Part shown: one piece after another, positions 35,282 through 45,384 of the stretch
How the letters are laid out: each line of letters begins with the position of its first letter
How positions within the stretch are numbered: the stretch's first letter is position 1
DNA from: Balneolaceae bacterium
Lineage (GTDB): Bacteria; Bacteroidota; Rhodothermia; Balneolales; Balneolaceae
DNA length: 64,000 nt
Direction of reading: 5' to 3'
Assembly (NCBI GenBank): GCA_017795005.1
Contig: CP051242.1
Location: 3,216,119-3,280,118, forward strand
Translations under genes and position numbers: made by a program
The notes under the pieces: generated by a model
The model's database searches: none
What the model saw: the letters and a program-made list of their open reading frames with translations, nothing else
Told to the model about the DNA's origin: nothing

Positions 35282-35884
35282 TTATGATGTTGTGATCCTG
35301 ACCAAAAATCCCTGAACAATATGTTCGATGGATTCCTCTATAAATTTATTTTTGTCAATTCTGCTATCCAGTCTCTGACTTTGCACTACCGAAATCACTC
35401 CGTGCAACTGTGCCCAAATTGAGTATGTTGCTATCTTAGGCTCTTCCAATTCCATGAGGCCTTCGCTTATTCCCTGTTTTATAACAGACTCTAGCAATGC
35501 GTAGCCTCTTCTAACCTTCCTGAACTTTTCTTTTGGATACCTTCCCATCTCACTCGATAATACCATATAAATTACCTGATATTTTTCCGGGTTAGCCATG
35601 GCAAATGAGACGTACCCACGAATAATTGCTTCAAACTTATCAATGGTAGACAGTTTCTGTGATGCACTTTCTTCGATAGCTACACTTAATTCCTCAACTG
35701 ATTCTTCAATAAGTGTGTGAATAAGGTGATCTTTGTTCTCGAAGTATAAGTAAATACTGGTAGCTGACGCTCCTACTTCCTTTGCAATTTTCCTCATTGA
35801 AAGAGAAGAATATCCCTCCGTAAAAAGAAAGTGCCTGCTTGTATCAAGAATTTTTTCTCTAAGTGATTTCTCTTCTTCGCTCAT
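35282..35884 (-). CDS. TetR/AcrR family regulator of fadE
   Basis: A 200-residue repressor. The helix-turn-helix is SLSMRKIAKEVGASATSIYLYFENKDHLIHTL (read in parts, ~25-55), and the C-terminal TetR ligand domain carries LYVEL-like helices and WAQLHGVISVVQSQRL. The N-terminal residues EKSLREKILDTSRHFLF precede it. Transcribed directly before fadE, and behind a strong inverted repeat, it probably represses beta-oxidation until acyl-CoA binds, as FadR-type TetR proteins do; the ligand is inferred. Confidence 0.88.
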   Translation of the reverse strand: MSEEEKSLREKILDTSRHFLFTEGYSSLSMRKIAKEVGASATSIYLYFENKDHLIHTLIEESVEELSVAIEESASQKLSTIDKFEAIIRGYVSFAMANPEKYQVIYMVLSSEMGRYPKEKFRKVRRGYALLESVIKQGISEGLMELEEPKIATYSIWAQLHGVISVVQSQRLDSRIDKNKFIEESIEHIVQGFLVRITTS

Positions 35885-35891
35885 AAACCGA

Positions 35892-35928
35892 ATTGGTTAA
35901 CAGTGTTAACTTAACGAAGTTAACCAAT
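35892..35928. promoter_or_regulatory. Candidate TetR operator upstream of the fadE operon
   Basis: ATTGGTTAAC (35892-35901) and GTTAACCAAT (35919-35928) are exact inverse copies 17 bp apart, with an extra GTTAAC palindrome at 35905-35910 and a GTTAACTTAAC run. They begin 7 bp before the TetR start codon, a usual site for autoregulation. Confidence 0.6.
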
Positions 35929-35964
35929 CCTGAATGAAAATCAAGAACTGTTTTTTGGATTGAT

Positions 35965-36621
35965 TTAATCCAGAGAAAAAGAAAGGAAGCGAATAGTTCT
36001 TCCTCTTTTCAAATGCATACCCTCATAATATGTTTTAATTGAAAGCTTGGGATCATTAGGGCATTCTCTATATACATCTGAAACATCTCGATGCAAGATC
36101 AAATTTTCTTTACTAATCACATCTTTTGTGAATTCATAGAGCTCCGGGCTATCCGTTTTCAGATTGATGGTTGCACCTTTTTTAAGAAGAGGTCTGTAGA
36201 GTTCTAAAAATTTTGGTGAAGTAAGTTTTTTGCGGTCTTTTTTAAGCTGTGGATCCGGAAATATAATCCAAATTTCATCAATCTCATTCTCAACGAAAAA
36301 TTGATCCAAATGATCGATGTAAGCTCTAAAGAAACGGACATTGTTTATTCCTTCTTCCAATGCTCTATTAGCCCCCACCCACATACGGTTTCCTTTAATA
36401 TCGAAGCCTACAAAATTTTTTTCTGGAAAAAAATTTCCCAGACCTATTGAATACTCTCCCTTTCCACAAGCCAACTCCAAAACAATTGGATTAGCATTCC
36501 TAAAGATTTCAGCATTCCAGGATCCTTTAGGAAATGGATTACTACTATTATAATCGGACCATTCGAACACATTGCTCATGGCCCGGATTTCTTCCATCCT
36601 TTTTTCTTTGATCTTAGGCAT
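35965..36621 (-). CDS. trmB: tRNA (guanine-N7-)-methyltransferase TrmB
   Basis: SAM-dependent enzyme that makes m7G46 in tRNA. The 218-residue protein has the SAM loop LELACGKGEYSIGLG, FVGFDIKGNRMWVGANRA and the family motif IFPDPQLKKDRKKLTSPKFL (read in parts; the usual W after PDP is Q here, as in other Bacteroidota-type TrmB). The C-terminal SIKTYYEGMHLKRGRTI completes the family signature. It is the last gene of a three-gene operon, 1 bp after pdxH. Confidence 0.93.
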   Translation of the reverse strand: MPKIKEKRMEEIRAMSNVFEWSDYNSSNPFPKGSWNAEIFRNANPIVLELACGKGEYSIGLGNFFPEKNFVGFDIKGNRMWVGANRALEEGINNVRFFRAYIDHLDQFFVENEIDEIWIIFPDPQLKKDRKKLTSPKFLELYRPLLKKGATINLKTDSPELYEFTKDVISKENLILHRDVSDVYRECPNDPKLSIKTYYEGMHLKRGRTIRFLSFSLD

Positions 36622-36622
36622 C

Positions 36623-37267
36623 TCAGGGAGATAGTCTTTTTATAGACCAGGATAAATCTTCCTTAGAATATGCAATTCGATCATGAAGTCGGCTTCTTCT
36701 TCCCTGCCAAAACTCAAAATACTCTGGATAGATTCTGTACCCTCCCCAGGTTTCTGGCATTGGAATGTCACCATCACTGAATTTCTTCGCCAACTCATTA
36801 AACCTATCATCGAGATGATTTCTATCAGGTACTATTTCACTTTGATTTGATGCGAGTGCCCCAATTTGACTCATCTTCGGGCGTGTTTTGAAGTATTCTT
36901 CACTTTCAGCTCTTGACAGTTTTTTAGCTTTTCCTTCTATTCGAATTTGCCGTTCAAGTTCTACCCAAAAGAAACATACTGCTACCGAGCTATTACCTTC
37001 TATTTCTGTTCCTTTATTACTTTGATAATTGGTGAAAAAAGTAAAACCTTCTTCATCAAATCCTTTTAGAAGTACTATTCGGTTGTGGGGTTTAGCCATA
37101 GAGTCAATAGTTGCCAAAGACATTGCATTTGGCTCTTTCACTTCTGACTCTAAAGCTTCTCTAAACCAATTTTTGAATTGAGTAAAAGGGTTTGAATCAA
37201 CCTCGGATTCATCCAATGAATGTTGAGTATATTCTTGTCTGATTTTCTTAAGGTTGATTTCTGGCAT
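36623..37267 (-). CDS. pdxH: Pyridoxamine 5'-phosphate oxidase PdxH
   Basis: FMN-dependent oxidation of pyridoxine or pyridoxamine phosphate to PLP. The 214-residue length fits. Motifs: RIVLLKGFDEEGFTFFTNYQSNKG (read in parts), FWVELERQIRIEGKAKKLS, SNQSEIVPDRNHLD and the C-terminal FWQGRRSRLHDRIAYSK, with the Arg-x-Arg and Arg-Leu-His residues that bind PLP and FMN. It lies between the thioredoxin-like gene (4 bp) and trmB (1 bp). Confidence 0.95.
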   Translation of the reverse strand: MPEINLKKIRQEYTQHSLDESEVDSNPFTQFKNWFREALESEVKEPNAMSLATIDSMAKPHNRIVLLKGFDEEGFTFFTNYQSNKGTEIEGNSSVAVCFFWVELERQIRIEGKAKKLSRAESEEYFKTRPKMSQIGALASNQSEIVPDRNHLDDRFNELAKKFSDGDIPMPETWGGYRIYPEYFEFWQGRRSRLHDRIAYSKEDLSWSIKRLSP

Positions 37268-37271
37268 AGTA

Positions 37272-37853
37272 TTATCCGAAGTAATCAGGTTCGTTACCTG
37301 GTTTCCATTTGATATTGCATCCGATACTAGGAATTTGATTCTCTACCGGGTCTTTACCTTCAATCAAAGTATCAATTGCACTTTTAAGATCCGCTCCCGT
37401 TACTTCTTTTCCATTGCCAGGACGACTCTCATCAAATTGTCCCCTATAAACTAGTTTATTTTTCTTATCAAATAAGAAAAAATCCGGGGTACAAGCAGCT
37501 TTATAATCTTTAGCAACTTCCTGTGATTCATCGAATAAATAAGGAAATGGATACCCTTCCTTCTTTACTAATTCAATCATTCTCTCGGGTGAATCATCCG
37601 GATATTTTTCAACATCATTTGAACTAATTGCAATAAATCCAATACCCTTCTGAATATAAGTATTTGCTAACTCAACCAGTTTAGGGTTAATATGTTTTAC
37701 ATATGGACAATGATTGCATATAAAAGCCACCACTGTCCCTTTTGACTTATTGGTGTACTTATTAAAATTTAAAATTCCGCCTGTTACAATTGGCAAAGTA
37801 AAATCAGGAGCTGAAGTTCCAAGCTCCAACATGGTCGATTCGACTGCTGACAT
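37272..37853 (-). CDS. Thioredoxin-fold AhpC/TSA-type protein
   Basis: A 193-residue cytosolic redoxin. It begins TMLELGTSAPDFTLPIV, the start pattern of AhpC/TSA and TlpA-like folds, and then FICNHCPYVKHINPKL, a Cys-x2-Cys site (CNHC) in the thioredoxin position. Later KAACTPDFFLFDKKNKLVYRGQFD (read in parts) includes the cis-Pro equivalent. This matches the ubiquitous thioredoxin family protein of Bacteroidota and planctomycetes; its partner is unknown. It is first in the operon with pdxH and trmB. Start chosen at the only good ATG. Confidence 0.88.
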   Translation of the reverse strand: MSAVESTMLELGTSAPDFTLPIVTGGILNFNKYTNKSKGTVVAFICNHCPYVKHINPKLVELANTYIQKGIGFIAISSNDVEKYPDDSPERMIELVKKEGYPFPYLFDESQEVAKDYKAACTPDFFLFDKKNKLVYRGQFDESRPGNGKEVTGADLKSAIDTLIEGKDPVENQIPSIGCNIKWKPGNEPDYFG

Positions 37854-37923
37854 TTTTTCCTTCTTTTTTACTGCTCAGCTTGATATGCTGAGATAATAGT
37901 TTGTCTTGATGAATTATTTGTGA

Positions 37924-37983
37924 AAATAAGGCTTATTTGAAAGATGATAAAGAGAAAGAGCTATATTATTGATTCGAATAATA
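37924..37983. promoter_or_regulatory. Palindromes in the thioredoxin-like gene upstream region
   Basis: AAATAAG-G-CTTATTT (37924-37938) is a perfect 15-bp dyad 71 bp before the start codon. A second, TATTATT-GATTCG-AATAATA (37964-37983), follows. They may be operator sites or short hairpins of the leader; nothing more specific can be said. Confidence 0.3.
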
Positions 37984-37987
37984 AATA

Positions 37988-38090
37988 GACCACATAAAAA
38001 AACCCGATACCCAAAAGAAAATAAATATAGTGGTCATCTATGTTTAAAAAGCTACTCTCTAATGGGGTATCGGGAAGCTACACCATGTAG
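37988..38090 (-). terminator. Long-loop terminator with possible pseudoknot
   Basis: On the minus strand CCCGATACCC (38074-38065) pairs perfectly with GGGTATCGGG (38012-38003), immediately followed by seven U. The loop is about 52 nt and holds GACCAC (38035-38030), which can pair with GTGGTC (37993-37988) beyond the U-tract, giving an interleaved pseudoknot topology. Upstream, CTACA-TGG-TGTAG (38090-38078) makes a small hairpin. It could simply end the radical SAM message, or be an attenuator or small RNA ahead of the thioredoxin-like operon. Confidence 0.5.
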
Positions 38091-38143
38091 ACGAACAAAA
38101 ACCCGTATTGTTTCCACGAAAATGTTAAATATTTGTAAATGAA

Positions 38144-39202
38144 TTAGAAAAGATCGAGTTGCTCTCCATTCTTCCTTACAAAGTATTTAGTGGTCATCGG
38201 AATTTTTGATTTATTAAATCCAAGTTTCCGGGTTTGGATAGCAAATAAATCCCTTATTTGATGAGAAAAATTACCCTCTCCCCTTATTCTTTTGCCCCAT
38301 TCCGCCTTATAAAGTTTCCCTCCTCTCATATCAAAAAGTCGATTTTTTATTTTCTCCTTTCTGTCTGGAAAATGTTGTTCCAACCAGTCTACAAAAATAT
38401 CTTTTACTTTATAAGGGAGCCGTAGAATTGTATACCCAGCGTAAATGGCTCCTGCATCTTTTGCGGCTTTTAAAATATCCGAGCATTCATGATCTGTTAA
38501 ACCCGGAATAATAGGTGCCACATTCACGCCAACAGGAATACCGGCTTTCGAAAGTCGTTCTATCGCTCTTAGTCTTTTTTCAGATCTGGATGTCCTTGGC
38601 TCCATAATCTCTGTCAACTTTTTATCTAAAGAAGTAATAGAAATAGTAGTGCTAACACAGTTGTATTCTGCCAGTTCTTTCAAATAGTCAATATCGCGCG
38701 TAATAAGATGATTCTTTGTGATTATACCTACAGGGTTTCTGAACTCTTTGAGCACTTCAAGGCATCCACGGGTTAATAAAAGCTTTCTCTCAAGAGGTTG
38801 ATACACATCGGTTATACCACTCATTGCTATAATCTGAGGCTCCCATTTTGGCGAGCTTAGTGTTTTCCTAAGTAATTCCGGAGCGTCATATTTAACAATA
38901 ATCTTTGTCTCAAAATCTAACCCAACAGAAAACCCAAGATATTCGTGATATGGCCTTGCATAGCAATAAATGCATCCGTGCTCACATCCTCTGTATGGAT
39001 TTAAACCTGCATCAAATGGAATATCCGGACTTTTATTAAATGAGATGATATTCTTGGTATCATCTTTGAAAAGCTGAGTTTTTTGAGAGGGCTTCTCTCC
39101 AGTTTCTTCATCAAGTTCATAATCTACATAATGACCTTCGAAACGGTTTATCGGATTATCTGAAGCACCTCTTCCTCTTTTTGGGTTTTGTAATTTCTTC
39201 AT
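38144..39202 (-). CDS. PA0069/Rv2578c-type radical SAM protein (SplB-like)
   Basis: A 352-residue radical SAM enzyme. The cluster motif is in LNPYRGCEHGCIYCYARPYHEYLG (CEHGCIYC, ~73-80, read in parts), with the family start GRGASDNPINRFEGHYVDYE and later IMEPRTSRSEKRLRAIERL and VNVAPIIPGLTDHE. This group is related to spore photoproduct lyase and is widespread in bacteria that do not sporulate; its substrate is unknown, with DNA repair suggested. A 13-bp tandem repeat lies just before the start codon. Confidence 0.9.
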   Translation of the reverse strand: MKKLQNPKRGRGASDNPINRFEGHYVDYELDEETGEKPSQKTQLFKDDTKNIISFNKSPDIPFDAGLNPYRGCEHGCIYCYARPYHEYLGFSVGLDFETKIIVKYDAPELLRKTLSSPKWEPQIIAMSGITDVYQPLERKLLLTRGCLEVLKEFRNPVGIITKNHLITRDIDYLKELAEYNCVSTTISITSLDKKLTEIMEPRTSRSEKRLRAIERLSKAGIPVGVNVAPIIPGLTDHECSDILKAAKDAGAIYAGYTILRLPYKVKDIFVDWLEQHFPDRKEKIKNRLFDMRGGKLYKAEWGKRIRGEGNFSHQIRDLFAIQTRKLGFNKSKIPMTTKYFVRKNGEQLDLF

Positions 39203-39211
39203 TCTTATAAA

Positions 39212-39250
39212 TTATATACACATATTTTATACATATATTTTATACATATA
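39212..39250. repeat. 13-bp tandem repeat upstream of the radical SAM gene
   Basis: TTTTATACATATA occurs twice head to tail (39225-39237 and 39238-39250), and a third, degenerate copy, TTATATACACATA, lies at 39212-39224. The array ends 9 bp before the start codon at 39202 and is in the promoter position, where a change in copy number would alter promoter spacing. Confidence 0.6.
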
Positions 39251-39281
39251 TAATTTACGTGATGAATAATTAATCACAAAT

Positions 39282-39314
39282 AAAAAAAGCCAGACAATTT
39301 GCATGGCTTTTTAA
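39282..39314 (-). terminator. Bidirectional-type terminator after the amidohydrolase stop region
   Basis: AAAAAGCCA (39284-39292) pairs with TGGCTTTTT (39304-39312) around an 11-nt loop; the minus-strand copy ends in a U-rich run. It lies 20-50 nt past the amidohydrolase stop. Confidence 0.75.
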
Positions 39315-39332
39315 ACAAATCCGGATGTTTCT

Positions 39333-40973
39333 TTAAAAAACTTTTTTCCCGGCAACCCATGTTTCCAAAACTTCGATTTTCCAGATTTCACTTGCTGGAG
39401 TTTCAAAGTAGTCTTGGTCAATTAAAATGAAATCTGCCCATTTTCCTTCTTCTAAAGAACCAAGCACTTCTTCCTGATGTGCCGCATATGCTGCATCAAT
39501 AGTAAAAGCTTTTAAGGCTTGCTCTCTGGATAAAGCTTCTTCAGGATACCAACCACCATCAGGATTACCCTGATGATCCATTCTAGTGACGGCTGAATAA
39601 AGCCCAAAAAATGGGTTAGAATGTTCAACTGGGAAATCTGATCCTGCAGCAACTACTGTTCCCTGATCCAGAAAAGTTTGCCATGCGTAACCACCTTTTA
39701 TTCGTTGTGGACCAACTCTGTCTTCTGCCATATTTTTGTCACTGGTAGCATGAGTCGGCTGCATAGATGCGATAATATCCAATTCACTAAATCTGGGAAT
39801 ATCTTCTAAAGCTACTATTTGAGCATGTTCAACTCTATTTCTAAGATTGTAAGCCTGATGCTCGTTCTGGGCAAATTCCAGAGCATCTAGCACCTGCCTG
39901 TTTCCAGCATCTCCAATTGCATGAATATTCGCCTGAAAACCTTTACCTACTACCTTCGATACCATTTGGTTCATTTCTTCCTGACTAACAAATAGTAAAC
40001 CTTTATTTCCAGGGTCGTCAGAATATGGTTGTAACATCGCTGCTCCGCGACTTCCAAGTGCTCCATCTGAATATAATTTCACACTTCTTAGCGCTAACAT
40101 ATTTTCACTGTATGATTCAACAGGCCCATTAGCTGACAGTGTATCGAAAATTGCACCTGCTCCGCTAATCATGCCATATATACGGGTTTTAAGTTTCCCA
40201 TTGTCAGCAAAATCCTTATACATTTCCCATGTATTCACACCTACTCCGGCATCATGAACGGAAGTGATCCCCATTTTCGCCATTTGATCTAAAGCCTTTT
40301 CCAAAGCAAGCTCTCTTTCTCTCTGTGTACTTGGGGGGATTATTGAGTTGATGTAACCTTCGGCGGCGTCAATAAATATACCTGTAGCATCACCAGTGCT
40401 ATTTCTAATAATTTTTCCACCTTGTGGATCCGGAGTATCTTTACTTATTCCTGCAAGCCTCATTGCCATTGAATTTCCCCAACCAGCATGTCCATCAACT
40501 CTGCTTAACCAAACCGGTCTGTCTGAAACCACCTGATCGATATCTTCTGCAGTGGGAAATTCATTCTCAGGCCATAAAGTTTGGTTCCATCCACGTCCCT
40601 GGATCCATTCTAAATCAGGATTTTCTTCGGCATATTCACTTATTTTTTCCAAGGTTTCATCCAGAGTTGGGATGCCTGCCAGGTTTACCTGTAATTCCTG
40701 AAAACCTAAACCCATTACGTGTCCATGAGCATCTATCAACCCGGGAAGTAATGTTTTTCCTTGTCCATCAATTATATTTCCTGAATACTTTTGTAAAAGT
40801 GCATCATTCCCTGTTTCCAGCACCTTTCCATCACTAAATACCAGTACAGAAAAATTTTTTATTGAATCCTGAGAAAATGTATATCCATTAACGTTTTCCA
40901 AAATAGTTACTTGAGATTGTTGTGAGCATCCAGCTATTATGATGCTCAAAAAGAGGACGACTAATTTCTTCAT
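39333..40973 (-). CDS. YtcJ-type amidohydrolase lipoprotein
   Basis: A 546-residue metal-dependent amidohydrolase (amidohydro_3, PF07969), anchored as a lipoprotein by MKKLVVLFLSIIIAGC (Cys at 16). The metal motif is GLIDAHGHVMGLG, followed by QGRGWNQTLWP, DGHAGWGNS, LYSDGALGSRGAAM, the His of HAIGDAGNRQVL, VEHAQIV and the late Asp in AAGSDFPVEHSNPFFGLY (read in parts). YtcJ-type enzymes hydrolyse amide or imide bonds; the natural substrate is generally unknown. It is not clearly in an operon with the NUDIX gene 46 bp upstream. Confidence 0.9.
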   Translation of the reverse strand: MKKLVVLFLSIIIAGCSQQSQVTILENVNGYTFSQDSIKNFSVLVFSDGKVLETGNDALLQKYSGNIIDGQGKTLLPGLIDAHGHVMGLGFQELQVNLAGIPTLDETLEKISEYAEENPDLEWIQGRGWNQTLWPENEFPTAEDIDQVVSDRPVWLSRVDGHAGWGNSMAMRLAGISKDTPDPQGGKIIRNSTGDATGIFIDAAEGYINSIIPPSTQRERELALEKALDQMAKMGITSVHDAGVGVNTWEMYKDFADNGKLKTRIYGMISGAGAIFDTLSANGPVESYSENMLALRSVKLYSDGALGSRGAAMLQPYSDDPGNKGLLFVSQEEMNQMVSKVVGKGFQANIHAIGDAGNRQVLDALEFAQNEHQAYNLRNRVEHAQIVALEDIPRFSELDIIASMQPTHATSDKNMAEDRVGPQRIKGGYAWQTFLDQGTVVAAGSDFPVEHSNPFFGLYSAVTRMDHQGNPDGGWYPEEALSREQALKAFTIDAAYAAHQEEVLGSLEEGKWADFILIDQDYFETPASEIWKIEVLETWVAGKKVF

Positions 40974-41019
40974 GTTTATAATTTGTTATTACTGATTGTA
41001 CAATGAAAGGAATATCAAA

Positions 41020-41445
41020 CTATGATAATTCCTTAAGCAGGGGGAGCTTTTTCAGTGCTTCGGGTTTAAGTGAAATGTCAACAATTTCATGCCCATGAAA
41101 AAACTTAATTTCTTTAAGAATTTGTTTATTTCCATGTTCCGGATCACTTCCTAGATTAAGTTCCCCATCCAGTTTTTCAACCCTAAAGTAGAATTCAACA
41201 GCGTGAAAGTTATTTTGAATTACCTCATTATAAAATAAAAATTCATGCACATTTATTCGGATACATGTCTCCTCAAGGAATTCTCTTTTTAACGCTTCCT
41301 CCATTTTCTCCCCAAACTCAACACCTCCTCCAGGCGGCATCCAGATATCAGAATTTGTAACAGGAGAATTAAGCCTAACCAAAAGAAGTTTACCATCTTC
41401 GACTAAAAGGCCGCAAACACGTACTCTTAGTTTTCCTTCATACAT
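41020..41445 (-). CDS. NUDIX hydrolase
   Basis: A 141-residue NUDIX protein with the start at 41445, 4 nt after the pyrG stop; the longer frame from 41499 would run back into pyrG and adds a basic non-conserved leader. It begins MYEGKLRVRVCGLLVEDGKLLL. The NUDIX box runs GGGVEFGEKMEEALKREFLEET (residues quoted in part) with the Gly, Glu and REFLEE ligands intact. The rest gives no specific substrate. Such enzymes clean modified nucleotides or act on dinucleotides. Tight linkage to pyrG suggests shared transcription. Confidence 0.88.
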   Translation of the reverse strand: MYEGKLRVRVCGLLVEDGKLLLVRLNSPVTNSDIWMPPGGGVEFGEKMEEALKREFLEETCIRINVHEFLFYNEVIQNNFHAVEFYFRVEKLDGELNLGSDPEHGNKQILKEIKFFHGHEIVDISLKPEALKKLPLLKELS

Positions 41446-41449
41446 TGAT

Positions 41450-43165
<1,716 letters not shown>

Positions 43166-43194
43166 TCAATTCCGGCAAAAAATGATTTTTTTAC

Positions 43195-44034
43195 TCACAA
43201 GTTTTCCACAACCTGCTTTAGTATATCTGGCTTATCTGAAAAAATACCTGTAGCTCCTTTTGCAATTATACTCTTCATCGTCTCTTCATCATTTACTGTG
43301 TAAATGAAAAAAGGAATATTATTAGAACTTAGATCTTCAATCCATGAGTCACTTAATTGACGATAACTGCAATTGAATGCATCCACTTTATATTTTTCTA
43401 CCAATTCTGATGGAGACAGATTTTCTGACTGTCTTTTTTCGTATAGGATTGCTTTCGGCATATCCGGATTTAGTTTTTCTAAGTGCTCCATTACCCTGTA
43501 ATCAAAGCTCGAAAAAATAACCTGATTTTCTACTCCGGCTTCTTTAACAATTCTCAAAGCTTTTTCGACAATTCCATTATTGATTTCACTGCTTACAGCT
43601 TCTGTTTTTATCTCAATATTAACAGCGATTTTATCTTTCGTATAAGCTAGAACTTCAGCGAGAGTTGGAAAAGGTTCACCACGAAAATCATTGCTAAACC
43701 AAGACCCGGTCTCCAGTTTTTTTAACTCTTCCAAAGTAAAACCACCAACATTCCCTGAAGCAGAAGTAGTCCTGTCAACGGTTTCGTCATGAATAACTAC
43801 TGGCACTCCATCTTTTGTAATTGATAAATCAAGCTCAATCATTTCTGCTTTCATTTCAATTGCGAGCTTGAAAGCTGAATGAGTATTTTCAGGAGCATAA
43901 AAACTAGCACCTCTGTGCGCAATCACAACAAAACTATCATTATTTGTAACAGGTAGCTCTGGGAGATTGGATTCTTGGGACATAAGCCAACTTGAATGGA
44001 CTAATAATAGAAATAATAGGCAAAAAAATTTCAC
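43195..44034 (-). CDS. Exported glycerophosphodiester phosphodiesterase
   Basis: A 279-residue enzyme that splits glycerophosphodiesters to glycerol-3-phosphate and an alcohol. The signal peptide is MKFFCLLFLLLVHSSWLMSQ. The GDPD motifs are VIAHRGASFYAPENTHSAF, with the catalytic His-Arg, MIELDLSITKDGVPVVIHDETVDR (read in parts) and the late W/F-rich FIYTVNDEETMKSII. It is probably periplasmic and supplies glycerol phosphate from degraded phospholipid. Single gene, upstream of pyrG by 89 bp. Confidence 0.92.
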   Translation of the reverse strand: MKFFCLLFLLLVHSSWLMSQESNLPELPVTNNDSFVVIAHRGASFYAPENTHSAFKLAIEMKAEMIELDLSITKDGVPVVIHDETVDRTTSASGNVGGFTLEELKKLETGSWFSNDFRGEPFPTLAEVLAYTKDKIAVNIEIKTEAVSSEINNGIVEKALRIVKEAGVENQVIFSSFDYRVMEHLEKLNPDMPKAILYEKRQSENLSPSELVEKYKVDAFNCSYRQLSDSWIEDLSSNNIPFFIYTVNDEETMKSIIAKGATGIFSDKPDILKQVVENL

Positions 44035-44150
44035 TTCAGAATATTGAAATAGTTGAAAATAATATGCAGTCCACTATGACTGACTAATATTATAATCATC
44101 TATTCAGATTTAAACCTGAGTTTCCTACCTATTAATAATTTCTTAACTCT

Positions 44151-44501
44151 CTAATTCTGGGAATTAATAACCCTTTTGATTGCCTTATTTAATAGTGAGT
44201 CAAACGAATCTGTGTGAGTGAGAATGTAATACACAAAATAAAGTCCTACTATCGATGTCATGCTTCCAACTACTGTCATAACAGTTGCAATCCAGTCAGG
44301 TTGAATAATATTGAGAACTGAAAGCGCTACCACGCTTAAACCTAAGAATATCTGTGATAGTGCTGATAAAAGATGTAATCCATTAATGGAATGCACTTTA
44401 TCAAAAAACACAGAAAAATTACTCAGGCTACGAGTTGGTATATCAACCCGTATAGAGTTCTCTTGAACTAAAGAATTTTTTTCTTTTGGTTCCTCGTACA
44501 T
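44151..44501 (-). CDS. Two-helix membrane protein of unknown function
   Basis: A 116-residue protein with a polar N-terminus (~45 residues) and two hydrophobic helices (LLSALSQIFLGLSVVALSVL and VMTVVGSMTSIVGLYFVYYI), then a basic tail KAIKRVI. The family is not recognised. It is divergent from rlmB across a 73-bp gap. Normal codon use and a good ATG make it a credible gene. Confidence 0.6.
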   Translation of the reverse strand: MYEEPKEKNSLVQENSIRVDIPTRSLSNFSVFFDKVHSINGLHLLSALSQIFLGLSVVALSVLNIIQPDWIATVMTVVGSMTSIVGLYFVYYILTHTDSFDSLLNKAIKRVINSQN

Positions 44502-44574
44502 GTCCTTACTTTTTAACTAACCACGACAATTGCTTTTCATTATAATAAAAAGCGGGTTTCAATTAAAATTATTT

Positions 44575-45315
44575 ATGTCCAAAACTGAAAACTTTTTCAT
44601 CTACGGTAAAAAACCCGTGGAAGAAGCGTTACAAACCAGACCAAAACAACTGGATAAGATTTTTGTTAAGAATTCATTGAGACCTAACAGCTACAAAAAT
44701 CTTTATGAAACCGCTTCCAAGAACCACGTGCCATTGGTTACCGTTCCTGATGCTAAAATTTTAAATTTAGTTGGAAGAGTAAACCATCAAGGGTTTGTTG
44801 CACAAATGAGCAATATCGAGTATTCAAACTTTTTTGAATGGATTGAAACTCAAGATCTTTCCAAAAATCCAGCGGTCTTACTTCTTGATGGTATTGAAGA
44901 CCCTCATAACCTTGGCGCTATACTTAGAACAGCCGCCGCAGCTGGAATAGAAGCAGTTATTGTACCTACCCAAAACCAAGCTCCGGTAAATGCTACCGTT
45001 TTCAAAACTTCTGCGGGCACGGCTGGAAGGATTCCTATAATTAGAGTCCATGACACAACTCAGGGTTTTAAAGATTTAAAACTCGCCGGTTTTTCAGTTC
45101 TTGGATTGGACGGATCCGCAAAAAAAGAAATTTGGGATGCTGATTTCTCAATACCTGTTGCATTTATTATTGGTAATGAAGGAAGAGGTATTTCCAGGAA
45201 TCTCCTTAAGCAGTGTGATGAGTTAATCAAATTCCCTATGGAGCATAACGTTGAATCGTTGAATGCCTCCGTTAGTGCTGCTCTTATAAGTTATGAATGG
45301 AAAAGAAGACGATAA
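44575..45315 (+). CDS. rlmB: 23S rRNA 2'-O-ribose methyltransferase, RlmB-like (SpoU family)
   Basis: A 246-residue trefoil-knot methyltransferase. The start at 44575 gives MSKTENFFIYGKKPVEEAL, the normal family beginning; an upstream ATG at 44530 adds a hydrophobic leader not seen in the family. The N-terminal SpoU substrate-binding domain (~5-80) leads into the knot: LLLDGIEDPHNLGAILRTAAAAG, FIIGNEGRGIS and SLNASVSAALISYEW (read in parts). It methylates G2251 in E. coli; the site here is inferred. It ends at a shared terminator with ndk. Confidence 0.9.
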   Translation: MSKTENFFIYGKKPVEEALQTRPKQLDKIFVKNSLRPNSYKNLYETASKNHVPLVTVPDAKILNLVGRVNHQGFVAQMSNIEYSNFFEWIETQDLSKNPAVLLLDGIEDPHNLGAILRTAAAAGIEAVIVPTQNQAPVNATVFKTSAGTAGRIPIIRVHDTTQGFKDLKLAGFSVLGLDGSAKKEIWDADFSIPVAFIIGNEGRGISRNLLKQCDELIKFPMEHNVESLNASVSAALISYEWKRRR

Positions 45316-45340
45316 GAGGGGACTAACTACATCTCAAAAT

Positions 45341-45368
45341 AAAAGCTCCAGTTTCCCAGAGCTTTTAT
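45341..45368. terminator. Bidirectional terminator between rlmB and ndk
   Basis: AAAAGCTC (45341-45348) pairs with GAGCTTTT (45359-45366) around a 10-nt loop. With A- and T-runs on both sides it can stop both converging transcripts. Confidence 0.8.
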
Positions 45369-45384
45369 CTGAATTCTATTGTGA

